Part shown: positions 1-12,100 of the stretch, one piece after another
Position numbering within the stretch: the first letter of the stretch is position 1
Layout: each line of letters begins with the position of its first letter
Origin: Agelaius tricolor
Taxonomy: Eukaryota; Chordata; Aves; Passeriformes; Icteridae
Direction of reading: 5' to 3'
Assembly: GCA_023055355.1 (NCBI GenBank)
Contig: JALJCS010000035.1
Span: 1,736,001-1,800,000 of the forward strand
DNA length: 64,000 bases
Made by a program: the position numbers and the translations under genes
Notes under the pieces: model-generated
Databases searched by the model: none
The model's input: the letters and a program-made list of their open reading frames with translations, nothing else
What the model was told of the DNA's origin: nothing

Positions 1-574
1 AGCTCTGCTGGGTGCCCTCACCACAGCTCGCTGTCCTGCTGAGCAGGCAGAGCCCTGCAGAAGTGCAGATTCTCTGGTTTTCAGCGTTGTCTAATGTCAG
101 GAGCAGAGGTTTGGGCTGGAGCAGGTCTGTGTGTGTGAGAGGGAGCTGGCTCCTGTTCTGTCCCAAAGCACCATGGCCATGGTAATGTACTCCTGCCAGA
201 GCTGGGCTGAGGGGACACTGAGGAACAGCAGTGAAAGTTCTCAGGTATAAGGGTGAAACAGGGCAAGGGCAGGGCACTCAAAGCATCAGTGATGGGGCCA
301 ACATCTCCATGAGAACAGGGCCCAGGGTGAGCAGAAGAAAGCCCTGTCCTGAGAGCAGCAGGTGGGATCAGTGTCTGCGCATCCCCGTGCCTGAGGCACT
401 CAGCTGGGTCCAGAGGTCACCTGGGTGGGGAGGGCTGGCAGTGCTGCAGGCACAGTCCTCCAGGAATCTGACAGTTTGAGTGAAATTTGGGATCCATCTG
501 CACCCTCTTCCATGGCCAAGGCAGGCAAGCAATGGCATAAGATTCAGGGAAATAATGCATCTAATCCGCCTGAG

Positions 575-735
575 TAATGCTAATGCAAGCCTCTTGATTA
601 GTGTTTAGAAACCAGGCAAACAATTGATTTAAAATAATTGGTAAATTATGATTAAATAAAAACATTTATACAAAAGAGTTTGTCATTGATATGGTTAAAT
701 AAATATTTGTAGAAGTAACTTATACTTGGCCCGGT
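575..735. promoter_or_regulatory. AT-rich block with homeodomain-like cores, candidate distal regulatory element
   Basis: A 160-bp island rich in TAAT/ATTA cores, CAATTGATTT and AAATAAATATTTG (forkhead-like) sits in otherwise GC-moderate DNA about 8.5 kb upstream of the MYOCD start codon. Such composition is typical of conserved non-coding elements near developmental regulators. Conservation cannot be judged from one sequence, so the regulatory call is inference. Confidence 0.25.
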
Positions 736-1104
736 GCCTGGGCGATGAGCTCTCTTGGGCTGGCTGTGGTTTCATTTTAATAAAGACCAGAAGGCATTCC
801 AGGAATACATAATGCTCCCAGCCCATCCCATGGATATCTGGGGCTTTAGCTCTGCTCACCACTAACCCAGGCCCAGCTTTGCTTTGTGTCCCTCACCAGT
901 GCTTGGCCCTGTCCTTGGCTGGGGCTGAGCCCCCAGAGCAGTGGCCGTGCCCAGGTGGCTCCATGGGGATGCAGGTGGGAGCACCAGCGTGGTGGGAGCT
1001 GAGATGGGGCAGTGCAAGCTGCTCTGTGGGGAAGCCTGGAGCTCTGGAGCTGCTGCAGGGCTTAGAGCAACACAGCTCTTATCAGGCCCTGCTCAGTGGG
1101 AGAT

Positions 1105-1222
1105 TTCCAAGAGCTTTACAGAGGGGTTAGCCTCATTATGGCCAGTTGGAGATAAGGAAACCGAAGGGAGACGTGACTTGCTCAAAGTCCTGCTGTGGAG
1201 GGAACAGAAGCCAGGTCACCCC
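1105..1222 (+). repeat. MIR SINE relic
   Basis: The stretch contains GATAAGGAAACCGAAG, then GTGACTTGCTCAAAGTC, then a degenerate match to the segment ending in CCAGGTCACCC. This is the order of the MIR core region (GATGAGGAAACTGAGG...GTGACTTGCCCAAGGTC...CCCAGGTC). MIR is an ancient amniote SINE, so a heavily diverged copy in a bird is expected. Confidence 0.7.
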
Positions 1223-2870
1223 TGGCCAGGCCCTGTGGAGCCTCCTCAGCTCTCAGGGCGCTGCAGACTCGTCCCACTCAGCTCCACAGCCTGGCAGTGT
1301 CTGCACAGCCTGGGCATCCAGCTGCTCCATGGACCAAGGGGATCCATGCAGCCCCTCTGCCACCTGTGCTGCCTGAGAGCACCAGCTGGGATCTGGACAC
1401 AGGAGCTCTGGAAACACCCACAGAGTGAAGGGAGAGGGGGACACAGGTCAGCAAAATGGGTTATCAGGGGTCTGGGGGTGACACTGGCACTGCCATGGCT
1501 TCTCTGCCTCATTTCCAGGCAGCCACCAAGTCACCAGTGCTTGGAGCAGCCAGGCCAGGCACAGAACCCTTCCTGCCTGCACTGGCCACCCAGAAAGCAG
1601 CCAAGGGCTCCTCACTGCTACAAAACACACCAAGCTTGGCCTCACACGTTCCTCATTGCCCTCAGCACTGGTCATGCAGCTGCTCTCACCAGTCCAGCTG
1701 GCTGGGGAGTCGTAGGGACATCACCCTGCTCTTGGGGACATCACCCTGGCCCCAGCCTCACCCTCCTCATCCTCTGGCACAGGCTCCTGAGCCTGGGGGG
1801 TGAGGGCTGCCCAGAGGGGGGCACATTTGGCTGGCACTAAAGGCAGGAGAGCCACTGGACAGCACTCAGAGGTATCCAGCAGCACAGCCTGGGGATGCTT
1901 GGACCCTTGCTGGGGTGAGCAGAGGGGCTGGCTACAAGAGGAAGGACACAGGCAGGCAGCTCTAGGCTTGGTTTGCACCATGCACAAGGCACTGGCGAGG
2001 TGAGGGAGGAAGCTCCTGCTCTGCTGGGCTGCAGCATTTGAGGCTTGGCCCAGGCACCCCTTGAAGGGGAGCTCAGCACCTGGGAGCGTCCTGCTGGTGG
2101 CACAAGGCATCAGAAGAGCCGTGGGTGGGAGAGAAGTCCCTTGAAGGGAGCAAGTCACCAGCTCCATTGGGAAACCATGCCCAGAATGTCATTTCCAGTG
2201 GATTAAAATAGAAATTTGCCTGCCCCAGCTGTGAGATGCAGAAATTCACAGTCCCACTCACTGTACACCCCCTCAGCTGTGCCCACAGGGAATTCACAGA
2301 GCCTGCCCCAGTTCTCCCCCCGCCCAGGGACAGGGGATCAGACTCTCCACTGCCTGTGAGTGCTCACAGGGCCACGCTCAGGGCATGCAGGGCTGCTGTG
2401 CTGGACCTCCCAGCGAGGCCAGAGCCCTGACCTTGGTGTCCCCCCAGAGCCATGAGTCAGGAGGCAGCTACTGGTATCTCCCACCCCACATCCCATCCTC
2501 TGGCCAGCATGGGCTGTGTCTGGCCTGGCCCTTCCCTCTGCTCTGCATGGACAGAGGAGGTCCCTGAGTGCCTTGAGCTGCTGCCAGCACAGCCCACTTG
2601 ACCTGAGCACTGTGCTGCAGCTCCAGGGAGAGCATCACCCCTCCCTCCTGATGAGCTCCCTCAAACCAGCCCAGACCCTGAGCCTTTAACTCTTCCTTCA
2701 CCTGCTCTGATCCCCTCTGCCCTCTGCCCTGAGGCTCCTGGAGTTGATGGAGTGGCTGCTGAAGGAGTGACAGGAGTGACAATCTGCCCAGAGCCAGGCA
2801 GGCAGGGATGGGTGCCAATGCCTCCAGAGTCCCTGCAGCCTGGAGCACATGGGGAGGGACAGGCAGGGCC

Positions 2871-3545
2871 ATGGGACATGGGACATGGACAGGGGACATG
2901 GACAGGGGACATGGGACATGGGACAGGGGACATGGGACATGGATGGGGACATGGGACACAGGAAATGGGGCATGGACAGGGGACATGGGACATGGGACAT
3001 GGACATGGGACATGGGACATGGACAGGGGACATGGGACACAGGACATGGGATATGGGATATGGACAGGGGACTTGGGACACAGGAAATGGGACATGGACA
3101 GGGAACATGTGACATGGGACATGGACATGGGACATGGGACATGGACAGGGGACATGGGACTTGGGACATGGACATGGGATATGGACAGGGGATATGGGAC
3201 ATGGGATATGGGACAGGGATAGGGGACATGGACAGGGGACATGGGACATGGACAGGGACATGGACAGGGACATGGGACATGGGACATGGGACATGGACAG
3301 GGACATGGACAGGGGACATGGAACATGGGACATGGACATGGACATGGGACATAGACAGGGGACATGGGACATGGACATGGACATGGGACATGGGACATGG
3401 ACAGGGACATGGACGGGGGACATGGGACATGGACAGGGACATGGGATATAGACAGGGGACATGGGACATGGGACATGGACAGGGACATGGGACATGGACA
3501 GGGACATGGACAGGGGACATGGGACATGGACAGGGACATGGACAG
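2871..3545. repeat. GGACAT/GGACAGG minisatellite
   Basis: About 675 bp consist of interspersed GGGACAT, GGACAT and GGACAGG units with point variants (GATATG, GACTTG, GACACAGG). The + strand is strongly purine-rich and has many short G-runs. Long open frames run through it on both strands because the 6- and 7-bp units leave no stops. They are low-complexity translations, not genes. Confidence 0.95.
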
Positions 3546-6494
3546 CCTCCAGCATGGTGCCCGACTGTGGCAGCTCTCCACCCTCACTGCATATCCCTGC
3601 TCAGTAAACACAACAGCCAGAGTTTCACAATCAAATATTTATGCTAGTAAAAAACATTTTACATAATCTTTAAACAGCTATGTCATCTCCCTATATTCAT
3701 TCTCTGATCTTTCTGTTTTCGGTCAGGATTGGAGAATTTAGTGTATTTACAAAGAAATAAATATTATGGCGAAAACATCAGGCAGCTTAATAGTAGCTTT
3801 AGCAAAGTGCAGAAGTATTTTTGTGTTCATGTTGTCAATTGCATAATATCTTCTGGACCTTCATAAATTGAGGAACCTTGCTTGGATGCTTGCAGCACTG
3901 TGATAAATAGTTCACAGCTCCAATTCAAGCTAGGCTGGCTGCTGTCAGAACGGCAAGAGCTCGTGACATCTCTGCCATAAACTCCAGCCCTCAAGCTCTG
4001 TGGGGAGATAGGGAGGGGACAGACCACTTAAAGGCCTGGCAGACAGTGGCAAATTCAGGATATTTCAGGATATTTCGGGATATTTCAGAATATTTCAGGA
4101 TATTCCAGGATATTTCAGGATATTCAGCGTTCAGTGGAATGCTGCTGTGACGGTGCTCACCAGGTGCTCTCAGAAGTGAGGGACTGCACCATCCCTGCTC
4201 CCAGCTCCCTGGCCATGTCCTGGGCTAGGACACAGCCAGGATCTTTCTGAGCTAGTCCCTAGAGGCCACCTCTGCTTCACAGTGGCAGGGACACTGCAGC
4301 CTCGCCAGCTCCAGCTCAGAAAGCCTCTGTGTGTCCCAGGTGCTGGAGAGGAATATCCTGGCTGTTTGCCATGTGAAAGCCCAAGATCTTTTCTGTGCAA
4401 TTCACCCCCAGGTGAGACCTCCAAGTCTCAGGACTGCAAAGAGAAGGTAATTTCTCTCCAGGTTCCCAAAGGCCATGATGAGCTGGAGCTTTGCTGGTGC
4501 AGTGTCAGAGCAGGAGTTCCATATATGCCCTGAATTCACATCCACTAATGGCCAGTTCAGTGAAAATTCTTTCTCAGGGAAAGATTTCTTCTTCCATTCT
4601 CTATCACAATGATGACATCCTGCCCATAGGCCTCTTCAAAGGGTGTTCAGAGCTCCTTGTGGGCCTTGGGTACTGGTTTCCCTGTGCCCTTGGCTACTGC
4701 TCCATACTCTGTATTGGGTATGAATGGAGGAATGCACTCCTCCTGAGCAACATATTTGTAAAATCAACTCTTTTTCCAGGCTTCCCACCCCTTCAGGGCT
4801 CAGAGTTATGCCAGCCTGGGGACATGCAGCACAGAGCTGTGTGCCAGTACAGCTGTGCCTCCCCAGGGGACCTTGGACACCAACAGCTGCAGAGCACACA
4901 GCAAATTATCACTGCTCTGACACACACAGCAAATTATCACTGCTCTGCACACAGGATGGGGAGTCAGACCATCAGATTTGTCTTTTCAAAACATGCTGGG
5001 ATGATTCAAAAATATGGGAAGATTCAAGAAATAAGGGCATGGCAGGAGGGGTCCTTTCCAAGTGGAGCTCCAGGTGCTAGGGAAAAGAAATCAAAGGCAA
5101 AGCAGCCTCATCCTCACAGGAGAGGACAGTCTGAGCAGAACAGCAGCTTTGGGGAAACTCCCCTGCTTTGGCACAGACATGTCACACCCTGACCCCTCCA
5201 AGTCCCCACAGGGGTTTCACTGGAACTTCAGCTCAATTTGTTCTTTTTCCCAGAGTGGCAAATCTACATCCAAACAAACAATCTGCTTTAAAATAAATCG
5301 GTCCCATAAACAATAGGGTTGGAAGATTAGAAGGAATGGCTTCCTGGGATCTGGTGAGCAGCTCAGAGCTGATATCCTTATGACTCTGGGGTGTGACTTC
5401 TCAGTTCAAAGGAATTCCCTGCCATGACTAATTTATTCTGGCATTTAAGGCTCAATTTCACTCAGTGCAGGAAAGATGACCCCGTTTACAACAGAGGTGC
5501 TTATAGCAGAGCTGGGAAAAGGGGATGGGAAGCAGCTGAGGTCTCTGCAGGGACCTGTGTGCCTGTGTCACCTTCCAGAGAAAGGTGGTGATGGAGCTGG
5601 TGGTGAGGCCCTTTTCAGAGCTGAGCAGCAGTGCAGACACAGCCAAGAACACACCAGGGCTGGGCAATGTCAGCTCTGGAAACTCCTGAGGACCTTGTGG
5701 GGGGATAAATATTTCTGGGCTACCTAAAGCAGGCAGCAGCCAGGCAAATGGCTCAGAATCTGTGGTGGCATCTCAGTCCTGTCCCTGCCTCTGAGGTTTA
5801 TGAGAGACAACTTTCCTGATTCCTGAGGACACCAAGAGTACGTGGCCAGGGCTGACTCTCACATAAGGACCAGCTCAGGACTGTGAGTTCAGCAGTTGAG
5901 CAATTTGCTGAGATGAGTCAACAAATCAGAGCTTGTTATAGGTTGTGTCACCTCCTAAGAAAGATGTGACTCCATCCCCCACTGGTGTCCCAGGAAAAGG
6001 AAAAGGAAGGAATTGGAAACTCCAAAGGGAGAAGGGATACCTGAGTGGAGCTTTGGTCAGCAGGAGCAGTAAATCAAACAGGAGTTTGCAAAGCAAAAAG
6101 TACAAACCCCTGCAGTTTGAGACACTGGGTGTCAATGAGTCCTGCCTTGTCTTGAGCTGTTCATGGCATGGTTCTGCTGAGGGATGGAGTTTGTTTGTTG
6201 TTGTCATTGTGATGTTAACTCCATTAGAGAGGACATTTCAAGTACAGAGGACTAAACATTAGGAAAAATTAGTAAGGAGCAGGGAGGGCTCTGGCCACCT
6301 GGCTGGACAATACAGTAGAACTCAGTTTACCAGCTCAGCTCAATGCTTGGAGATCAATTTATTTAAATCATCTCTCCCTTGCCAGTGATTAAGGAAAATC
6401 CACTCCATCAGCTGTAGCATGAGCAGGAAATCACATCCAGCCCATGGCAAGCAGGGAGCTCAGCTCAGGACAGCCTCATTAACCTCAGCTGTCA
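3546..6494. other. Intergenic DNA, no gene seen
   Basis: Contains an AT-rich, possibly regulatory block at 3600-3850, a 10-bp tandem repeat at 4054-4126 and a direct duplication of about 30 bp around 4905-4955 (two copies of CAAATTATCACTGCTCTG). I see no coding exon with splice context. Confidence 0.5.
4054..4126. repeat. 10-bp tandem repeat (AGGATATTTC)n
   Basis: About seven near-identical 10-bp copies of AGGATATTTC with single-base variants lie in tandem in intergenic DNA. Confidence 0.9.
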
Positions 6495-6765
6495 GGTAAC
6501 AAGCAATAGGCCAAGAGGAAATGGCCTGGAGTTGTGCCAGTATTTAGGAAAAATTTCTTCAGTGGAAGGGTGTCCAGGCATTGGAACAGGCCAGCCAGGG
6601 GAGTGGTGGAATGGCCATCCCTGGAAATGCTCAATAAATGTGTGGATTGGCTGCTGAGAGACAGGGGCAGTGGTGGGCTTGACAGTGCTGGGTTGGCAGC
6701 TGGACTTGGTGATCTCAGAGGGCTTTTCCAACCTAAGTGATTCTGTGCTTCTGTGGTTCTATCCC
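6495..6765 (+). repeat. CR1 LINE 3' end
   Basis: Bird CR1 3' region in sense orientation. It shows AAATTTCTTCAGTGGAAGGGTG, GGCATTGGAACAGGCC, ATCCCTGGAAATG and the terminal CCAACCTAAGTGATTCTGTG followed by a short tail of the ATTCTGTG type. The copy is 5'-truncated, as CR1 insertions usually are. Confidence 0.9.
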
Positions 6766-7299
6766 ATGGACTACATGAGGGTGAGACACCCCAGGAGTTC
6801 TCTGCTGTACTGGGACTCTCATGAATCAGAGCCTCTGGGGAGATGAGTGTAGAAGCCCTGAAATTCCTATCCCAAATTCAAACTGTACTTCCCAGAAACC
6901 ATGGGATTCAAATATAATAAAATTTAAAAAGAACCCATCAACAACCAAAAAACAATTCCAAGAAAACTTAAACCAGTCCTGAAGTATTTTTATGACCTAG
7001 AGGGAATTTAGACAGCTTCCTAGGGTATACCCACATGTCAGGGAAGCTGAGATCTCTCCTTGACTTAGCTTGGCTTGTGCTACTTACATTACACAGTAAA
7101 AGGCGCCAGCAGATCACCCACTCCAGTGAACCAGCTGTGGGCTCGGGGAAGGGGAGCCTCAAAGGGTCTGTTTCTCTTTATTTTGCATGTTTGCAATCAG
7201 CTCCTCTCCTCTGGGAGCGTGTTTGCTACGTGGGGAGGGATCCTCCACTACAACAGCATCCTCAGCCTCCTTGGGATTGCTGTGGCACAGGGAACCTGG
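6766..7299. other. Intergenic DNA between CR1 and the promoter-proximal minisatellite
   Basis: No recognisable gene, repeat or motif beyond an A-rich run at 6915-6970. Confidence 0.4.
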
Positions 7300-8335
7300 A
7301 GCCAAGGCTCAGCCCTGCCTCAGATCCCCGTGTCCTTGTGCCCAGGCTCAGCCCTGCCTGCAGATCCCATGTCCATGTGCCAGAGCTCAGTCCTGCCTCA
7401 CACATCCTGTGTCTCCCGTGTCCATGTGCTAAAAGCTCAGCCTTGCCTCACATCCCTCGTGTCCTTGTGCCCAGGCTCAGCCCTGCCTGCAGATCCCATG
7501 TCCGTGTCCTAAAGCTCAACCCTGCCTCACATGCCCCATGTCTGTGTCCTAAAGCTCAACCCTGCCTCACATGCCCCATGTCCGTGTGCCAAGGCTCAGC
7601 CTTGCCTTACAGATCCCGTGTCCGTGTCCTAAAACTCAGCCTTGCCTGCAGATCCCATGTCCATGTCCTAAAACTCAGCCTTGCCTGCAGATCCCATGTC
7701 CATATCCTAAAACTCAGCCTTGCCTGCAAATCCCATGTCCATGTCCTAAAGCTCATCCCTGCCTCGCCTGTCCCGTGTCCTTGTGCCATGGCTCAGCCCT
7801 GCCTGTCCCGTGTCTGCGCACCACGGCTCATTCCTGCCTAATACACCCCGTGTCTGGTAGGCACAGCTCAGCCCTGCCTTGCCTATCCTGTGTCCGTGTG
7901 CTGAAGCTCAGCCCTGCCTGCAGATCCCGTGTCCGTGTGCCAAGGCTCAGCCCTGTCTCACACACCCCATGTCCGTGTCCTAAAACTCATTCCTGCCTAA
8001 CATACCCCGTGTCCGTGTGCCACAGCTCAGTCCTGCCTTGCAGATCCCATGTCAGCGTCCTAAAGCTCAGCCCTGCCTCGCCTGTCCCGTGTCTCCCGTG
8101 TCCCTGTGCCGCAGCTCAGCCCTGCCTCTCCTGTCCCGTGTCTCCTGTGTCCCTGTGCCGCAGCTCAGCCCTGCCTCTCCTGTCCCGTGTCCCTGTGCCG
8201 CAGCTCAGCCTTGCCTCGCCTGTCCCGTGTCCCTGTGCCGCAGCTCAGCCTTGCCTCGCCTGTCCCGTGTCTCCCGTGTCCCTGTGCCGCAGCTCAGCCC
8301 TGCCTCGCCTGTCCCGTGTCCGTGTGCCACAGCAG
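7300..8335. repeat. Minisatellite of about 40-bp units upstream of the MYOCD promoter
   Basis: About 1 kb of tandem units with the pattern CTCAGCCCTGCCT, then CGCCTGTCCCGTGT, then a variable CCTGTGCCGCAG. Early units (7300-8050) are diverged and carry CAGATCCCATGTCC. Late units (8060-8320) are nearly identical, which suggests recent expansion at the gene-proximal end. It ends about 0.8 kb before the MYOCD start codon. Open frames on both strands are repeat translations. Confidence 0.93.
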
Positions 8336-9122
8336 CACACGGGAGCATCCCAGGGGGATAATCCCTCGGGAGAGGAGTGCGCAGAGCAGCACGGCTCTGG
8401 ACATACCTGCGCGGCAGCAGGGACACCCAGGTGACACCTGAGCACCCCGTGCCCACCCCCTGCTCCATCGCATTACTGTCCTGTGCTCCCCTGGCCGGGA
8501 GCGCATCCAAGGCAGCGCTCAGGTGGAACAACCTTCCCAAAGGCATCCCCTGGCCGGGACACTCATCCCGACCCCAGCCCTTCCCTCACCTCCGGGAGCC
8601 GAGCCCCCCAGCCCCAGGGAGGTGCGGGACCCGTGTCCCACCACGCTGCAAAGAGTTAAGCCCCGGCTCTGTTGATATTTCCAGCGGCTCCCAAAGTCGG
8701 CGGAGACGGGGAGAGCCCGGATTGGCTGCGTACGGCCGGTAGTAATTAGGATCAGATATCAAACTTCTGTCTTTGCTAAGACCCTTTCCGATAGTCGCTG
8801 CTCCCCGCTAGACGATGACATCAGCCAGGACACCCAGCTGCTGGTAGTAAACTCCGAGCGGGAGGAGGCTCCCGCTGGCTCCACGTTAATTAGTTCAACA
8901 CAGCACAGGGGGAGCAGTCGGTGTCTGTGCAGGGTCACTGCTGGATGGGACCAAATCTTACAAAGCCACTTGCTGCTCCTTGCCAGCCGGCTGTAAAAGC
9001 ACCCCGAGAGTCCAGGAGAGCTGGATGAATGCTGAGCACCAGCCACGGTTTGGTCGGCTTTTCCCTGTGGAGGAAGTTAATGGTTTAAGTGAGGGGCGTC
9101 TGGATCTGCTCCCCGAGTCACC
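8336..9122 (+). promoter_or_regulatory. MYOCD: MYOCD promoter and 5' UTR region
   Basis: The 790 bp before the MYOCD start codon is CpG-containing, non-repetitive DNA. It includes an inverted CCAAT box (ATTGG, 8721-8725), TAATTAG cores at about 8742 and 8886, and a CRE/AP-1-like TGACATCA at 8816-8823. A weak TATA-like TGTAAAAG lies at 8992-8999, about 125 bp before the ATG. Transcription probably starts between 8900 and 9050, but no start site can be fixed from sequence. I saw no perfect CArG box here. Confidence 0.55.
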
Positions 9123-9177
9123 ATGACTCTCCTGGGGTCTGAGCACTCCTTGCTGATTCGGAGCAAGTTCAGATCAG
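9123..9177 (+). CDS. MYOCD: MYOCD coding exon 1 (residues 1-18)
   Basis: ATG in context CACCATGAC, encoding [18 protein letters not shown] plus one base, followed by donor GTAGGG. This N terminus is specific to the long, cardiac-type isoform, which can also bind MEF2. The match to the mammalian start makes the choice of ATG secure. Confidence 0.95.
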
Positions 9178-12100
9178 GTAGGGAAAACCTTGAGATTTCT
9201 CTTAAAACTTCTCTCTCTGTCAAGCCATAGGCACGGAGTGTTTTGCATTAAATGTTGGGAAGCAGCATGTGAGCAAAAGATTCGAGGGGTTGTAGAGCTG
9301 TCACGGCTTTGCTCTTGCAGAGGCTGTTCCACAAGTGGAGAAACTCATCTTCCTTCCTCTCTCTTGTTTTTTTTCCCCTCCTGGTTTTTCACTGTCTTTG
9401 ATTTATGTCTGTGGTTGATTTCGGTAAAACTGCAGCTCCCGGTTCTCCTGCTCTGGCCCTGCTGAGAAGGATTTGGGCAGGAAGCCAAAAGGGCATCTGG
9501 GATAAACAAGGTGCCTACTGCTTCTGTATATTCCAGGTGCTCCTGTGGGTCTGGGTGGGATAACCACGGGGAGCACGGGCCTGACACCCTCTCTGACAGG
9601 CAGGCAGCCGAGCTTGTTCCGTTAAGTTGTGACTAATTGGAGAAAAATGAATTTGAAGAAATGCGTCATTTTTAGAAGTAAAAATAACAAATGGAACACG
9701 AAAACTATTTAAAGTGACATCATCAGAGAAATAAAACCAGAGGCGCAGACAATTGATTGCCGCTGGCGGAGGGCTTGCAGTTAAACATGCCTCCAGCTCG
9801 TGAGGCAGGGGAAGCACCAGGCAGGGGCTTCTCTGAGGACAGGCACTGAGTGAAGGTGAGTGAAGGTGAACTATGGGACAGTCTCTCCTAGAGCAGCCCC
9901 TCTGCTGGATGTTCATGCCTCTAGTCACTGGCTGCATCTATAGTAAGTATATGCTTTCCTTGGGAGTGGGTATCCTGACTTGTTGTTCCGTAAATTTTAA
10001 CAGAAATGCCAAAAAATATTGTTCTCAAGGTGCTTTCTCGGACCTTCCCGGAGGTGAAGTTCTTCCTGGGAATATTATCTGTGAGGATATGCAGATAAAT
10101 CAGCTGCATGGGATGCTTTAAATGCAGGCAGGGCAGTCACGTTGGAGCGTGCACCCGCTCTGGCATGTCACCCACGCCGTGTGTGTCTCTGCCTCCTCAC
10201 TCATTGTAGATAATGGAATGGGAGATTTATGGTACTGATGGGAGACATGAGTGGTGTTATCAGGATCTCTTAGATAGCTGGGTGGTCAACTTAAACTTTG
10301 TTTTCTCAGCAAATACAAAGTTGGCAATTGGTTGAAAACCCCAGAGTGTGTGTGCAAACACAAGTGTCCTAGTCTGGCTGAATTATACAAAGCCTTGGTC
10401 CAGGTCTTTGGTGTGGTTTCCATATCACTCTGATCTTACATTTCATTAGATTAAGTCATTCCTTAAATTTTGTTGGTATATTATGGTACACTGCTGTTCA
10501 TTTGAAAAAAAATCTCAGTCTGTAACAATTCCTCCAGCATGTACAAAGCAACACTGCCACCTCCCTGAGGAGTGGAGGACGGGCCGTGCATTGTCCCTGC
10601 ATTCTTTTCAAATGAACCAGGATTGTTTTTGAGGCTCATTTCTGGTTTATTTGTAAGCTGGCTTTATTATGGAACCAACAGCGGGCTCTCTAAACATATT
10701 TTTCAAATGATTCTCCAGGAAAAGTAAACTTTGTGGGTCTTTGCATCCATAAATTCTCGTGCCTTTCAGCATTTCTAGGACAGTTAATTTGTGGGGCATT
10801 CTTTGGTTCGTGATTTATTCCCACAACTGCTGTCCCTCGCTATGGCCTGGTGAAAGGCAGGCTTCCCATTTGACAAGATTTCTCTGCCTGTTGATTTTGT
10901 TGGAGCTGGGCTCACCAACACCCCAAATGCTGTCTGCACCTCGCTGTCCCCAAGGCTGTGACCACTGCTAACATGGGACATGGCCACAGCACAGCCCTGC
11001 TTGTCACAGAGTGATGAGGGAGGAGAGCAGGACGCTGAGAAAATCAAATAAGTCAATAAAGCAGCTTTCAGTCTGCGCTGGGTTTTTAATAGCATGGGGA
11101 ACAGAGATTAAAAAGCTAATATTTAATGGAATATCTTTTATTTGCAAAGTCTCTGTGGCACAGTTTCCTGTGGTGTCCCTTCTCTGTGTGCAGGCTTTGT
11201 CAGCTGCAAAGCCCCACAGGGATGGCAGGAGGAGCAGAGCTCTGATTTACCATCCTCCCTTCCCTTGAATTAGGGTTGAACACCTCAAACAGCCCCTGGC
11301 TGTGCCCCACACCATCCTGCATGGCTCAGGGGCTGTGGGAGGGGACAGCAGCAGTTCCAGAGCTGTGTAGCTTGCACAGAGGCAGGAGGGATCAGCCCCA
11401 AGGAGCCACACTGAGCTGTGCTCCATCACTTTGGGAATGCTCCTCAGCCAGCAGGTGTGAGGCTCTGTTTGCTCCCAGGTTTGGAAGGATTAGCTGTGCT
11501 CCATGACTCATGATGAGTCTGAATCCCTTTTGAAGGATTCCAGGCCAATATTAAAGAGGGCTGAAGTAAATCTTAATAATTAAACTTCTGCTGTCTGTCC
11601 CTGGCCTGCACAGGCTGGGCAGCTGAAGGAGCTCTGTGAGTGTGCTTAGGGGAGCTGGAGATACATCACTTGGTGTTTCCTCCTCCCAGAATCACTTTGA
11701 TCTCTGTGTTATGCACCAGGCAGAAAGTGGAGCAAGGAGGAGGCAGCTGGAAGATGGTGGCACTGGTGTGGCCCCAGGGTCAGCTCTCCTGTCCCTCACT
11801 TCCATCCAGCAGCAAGCAGAAGTGTGTTTATCCAGGAAAGGCTGCTGTGGTGGTGGCTGTGGCTTTTCTCAGCGTGCCCAGCCATCATCCCTGGAGTGCC
11901 AGAGCAGTTTCTGCTGTTCTTGTCTCTCCAGGGGTGCCAGTGAAGGACCAGCACAGCTGTGCCATGAGGAGGGACAGTGGCTATGGCCAGGCATTGAACC
12001 GCCCCAGAGGAGAGGGAAAATCACCCCCATGCTGCAGCCCTGGAGGGTCCTGGCTCCTTCCTCCAGGAGCTGTGTGCCTCTTTATTTTGTCTGTTTGGCC

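Larger units (their letters stand above)
1..2870. other. Intergenic DNA upstream of MYOCD, no gene seen
   Basis: No open frame here resembles a known protein, and the frames that exist are short and without splice context. The stretch holds an AT-rich block at about 575-735 and a MIR SINE relic at 1105-1222, both listed separately. The rest is unremarkable GC-moderate single-copy sequence. A promoter or exon of another gene cannot be excluded from sequence alone. Confidence 0.6.

Noticed and set aside
2468..3647. Open frames of 280-350 codons on both strands
   Set aside because: Low-complexity products of the GGACAT minisatellite (repeating CPMSHV or TWDMGHG peptides).
7035..8434. Open frames of 268-287 codons upstream of MYOCD
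   Set aside because: They follow the 40-bp minisatellite unit and change frame with it; not a gene.
8336..9122. CArG box in the MYOCD promoter
   Set aside because: No CC(A/T)6GG match was found on reading; near matches differ by more than one base.
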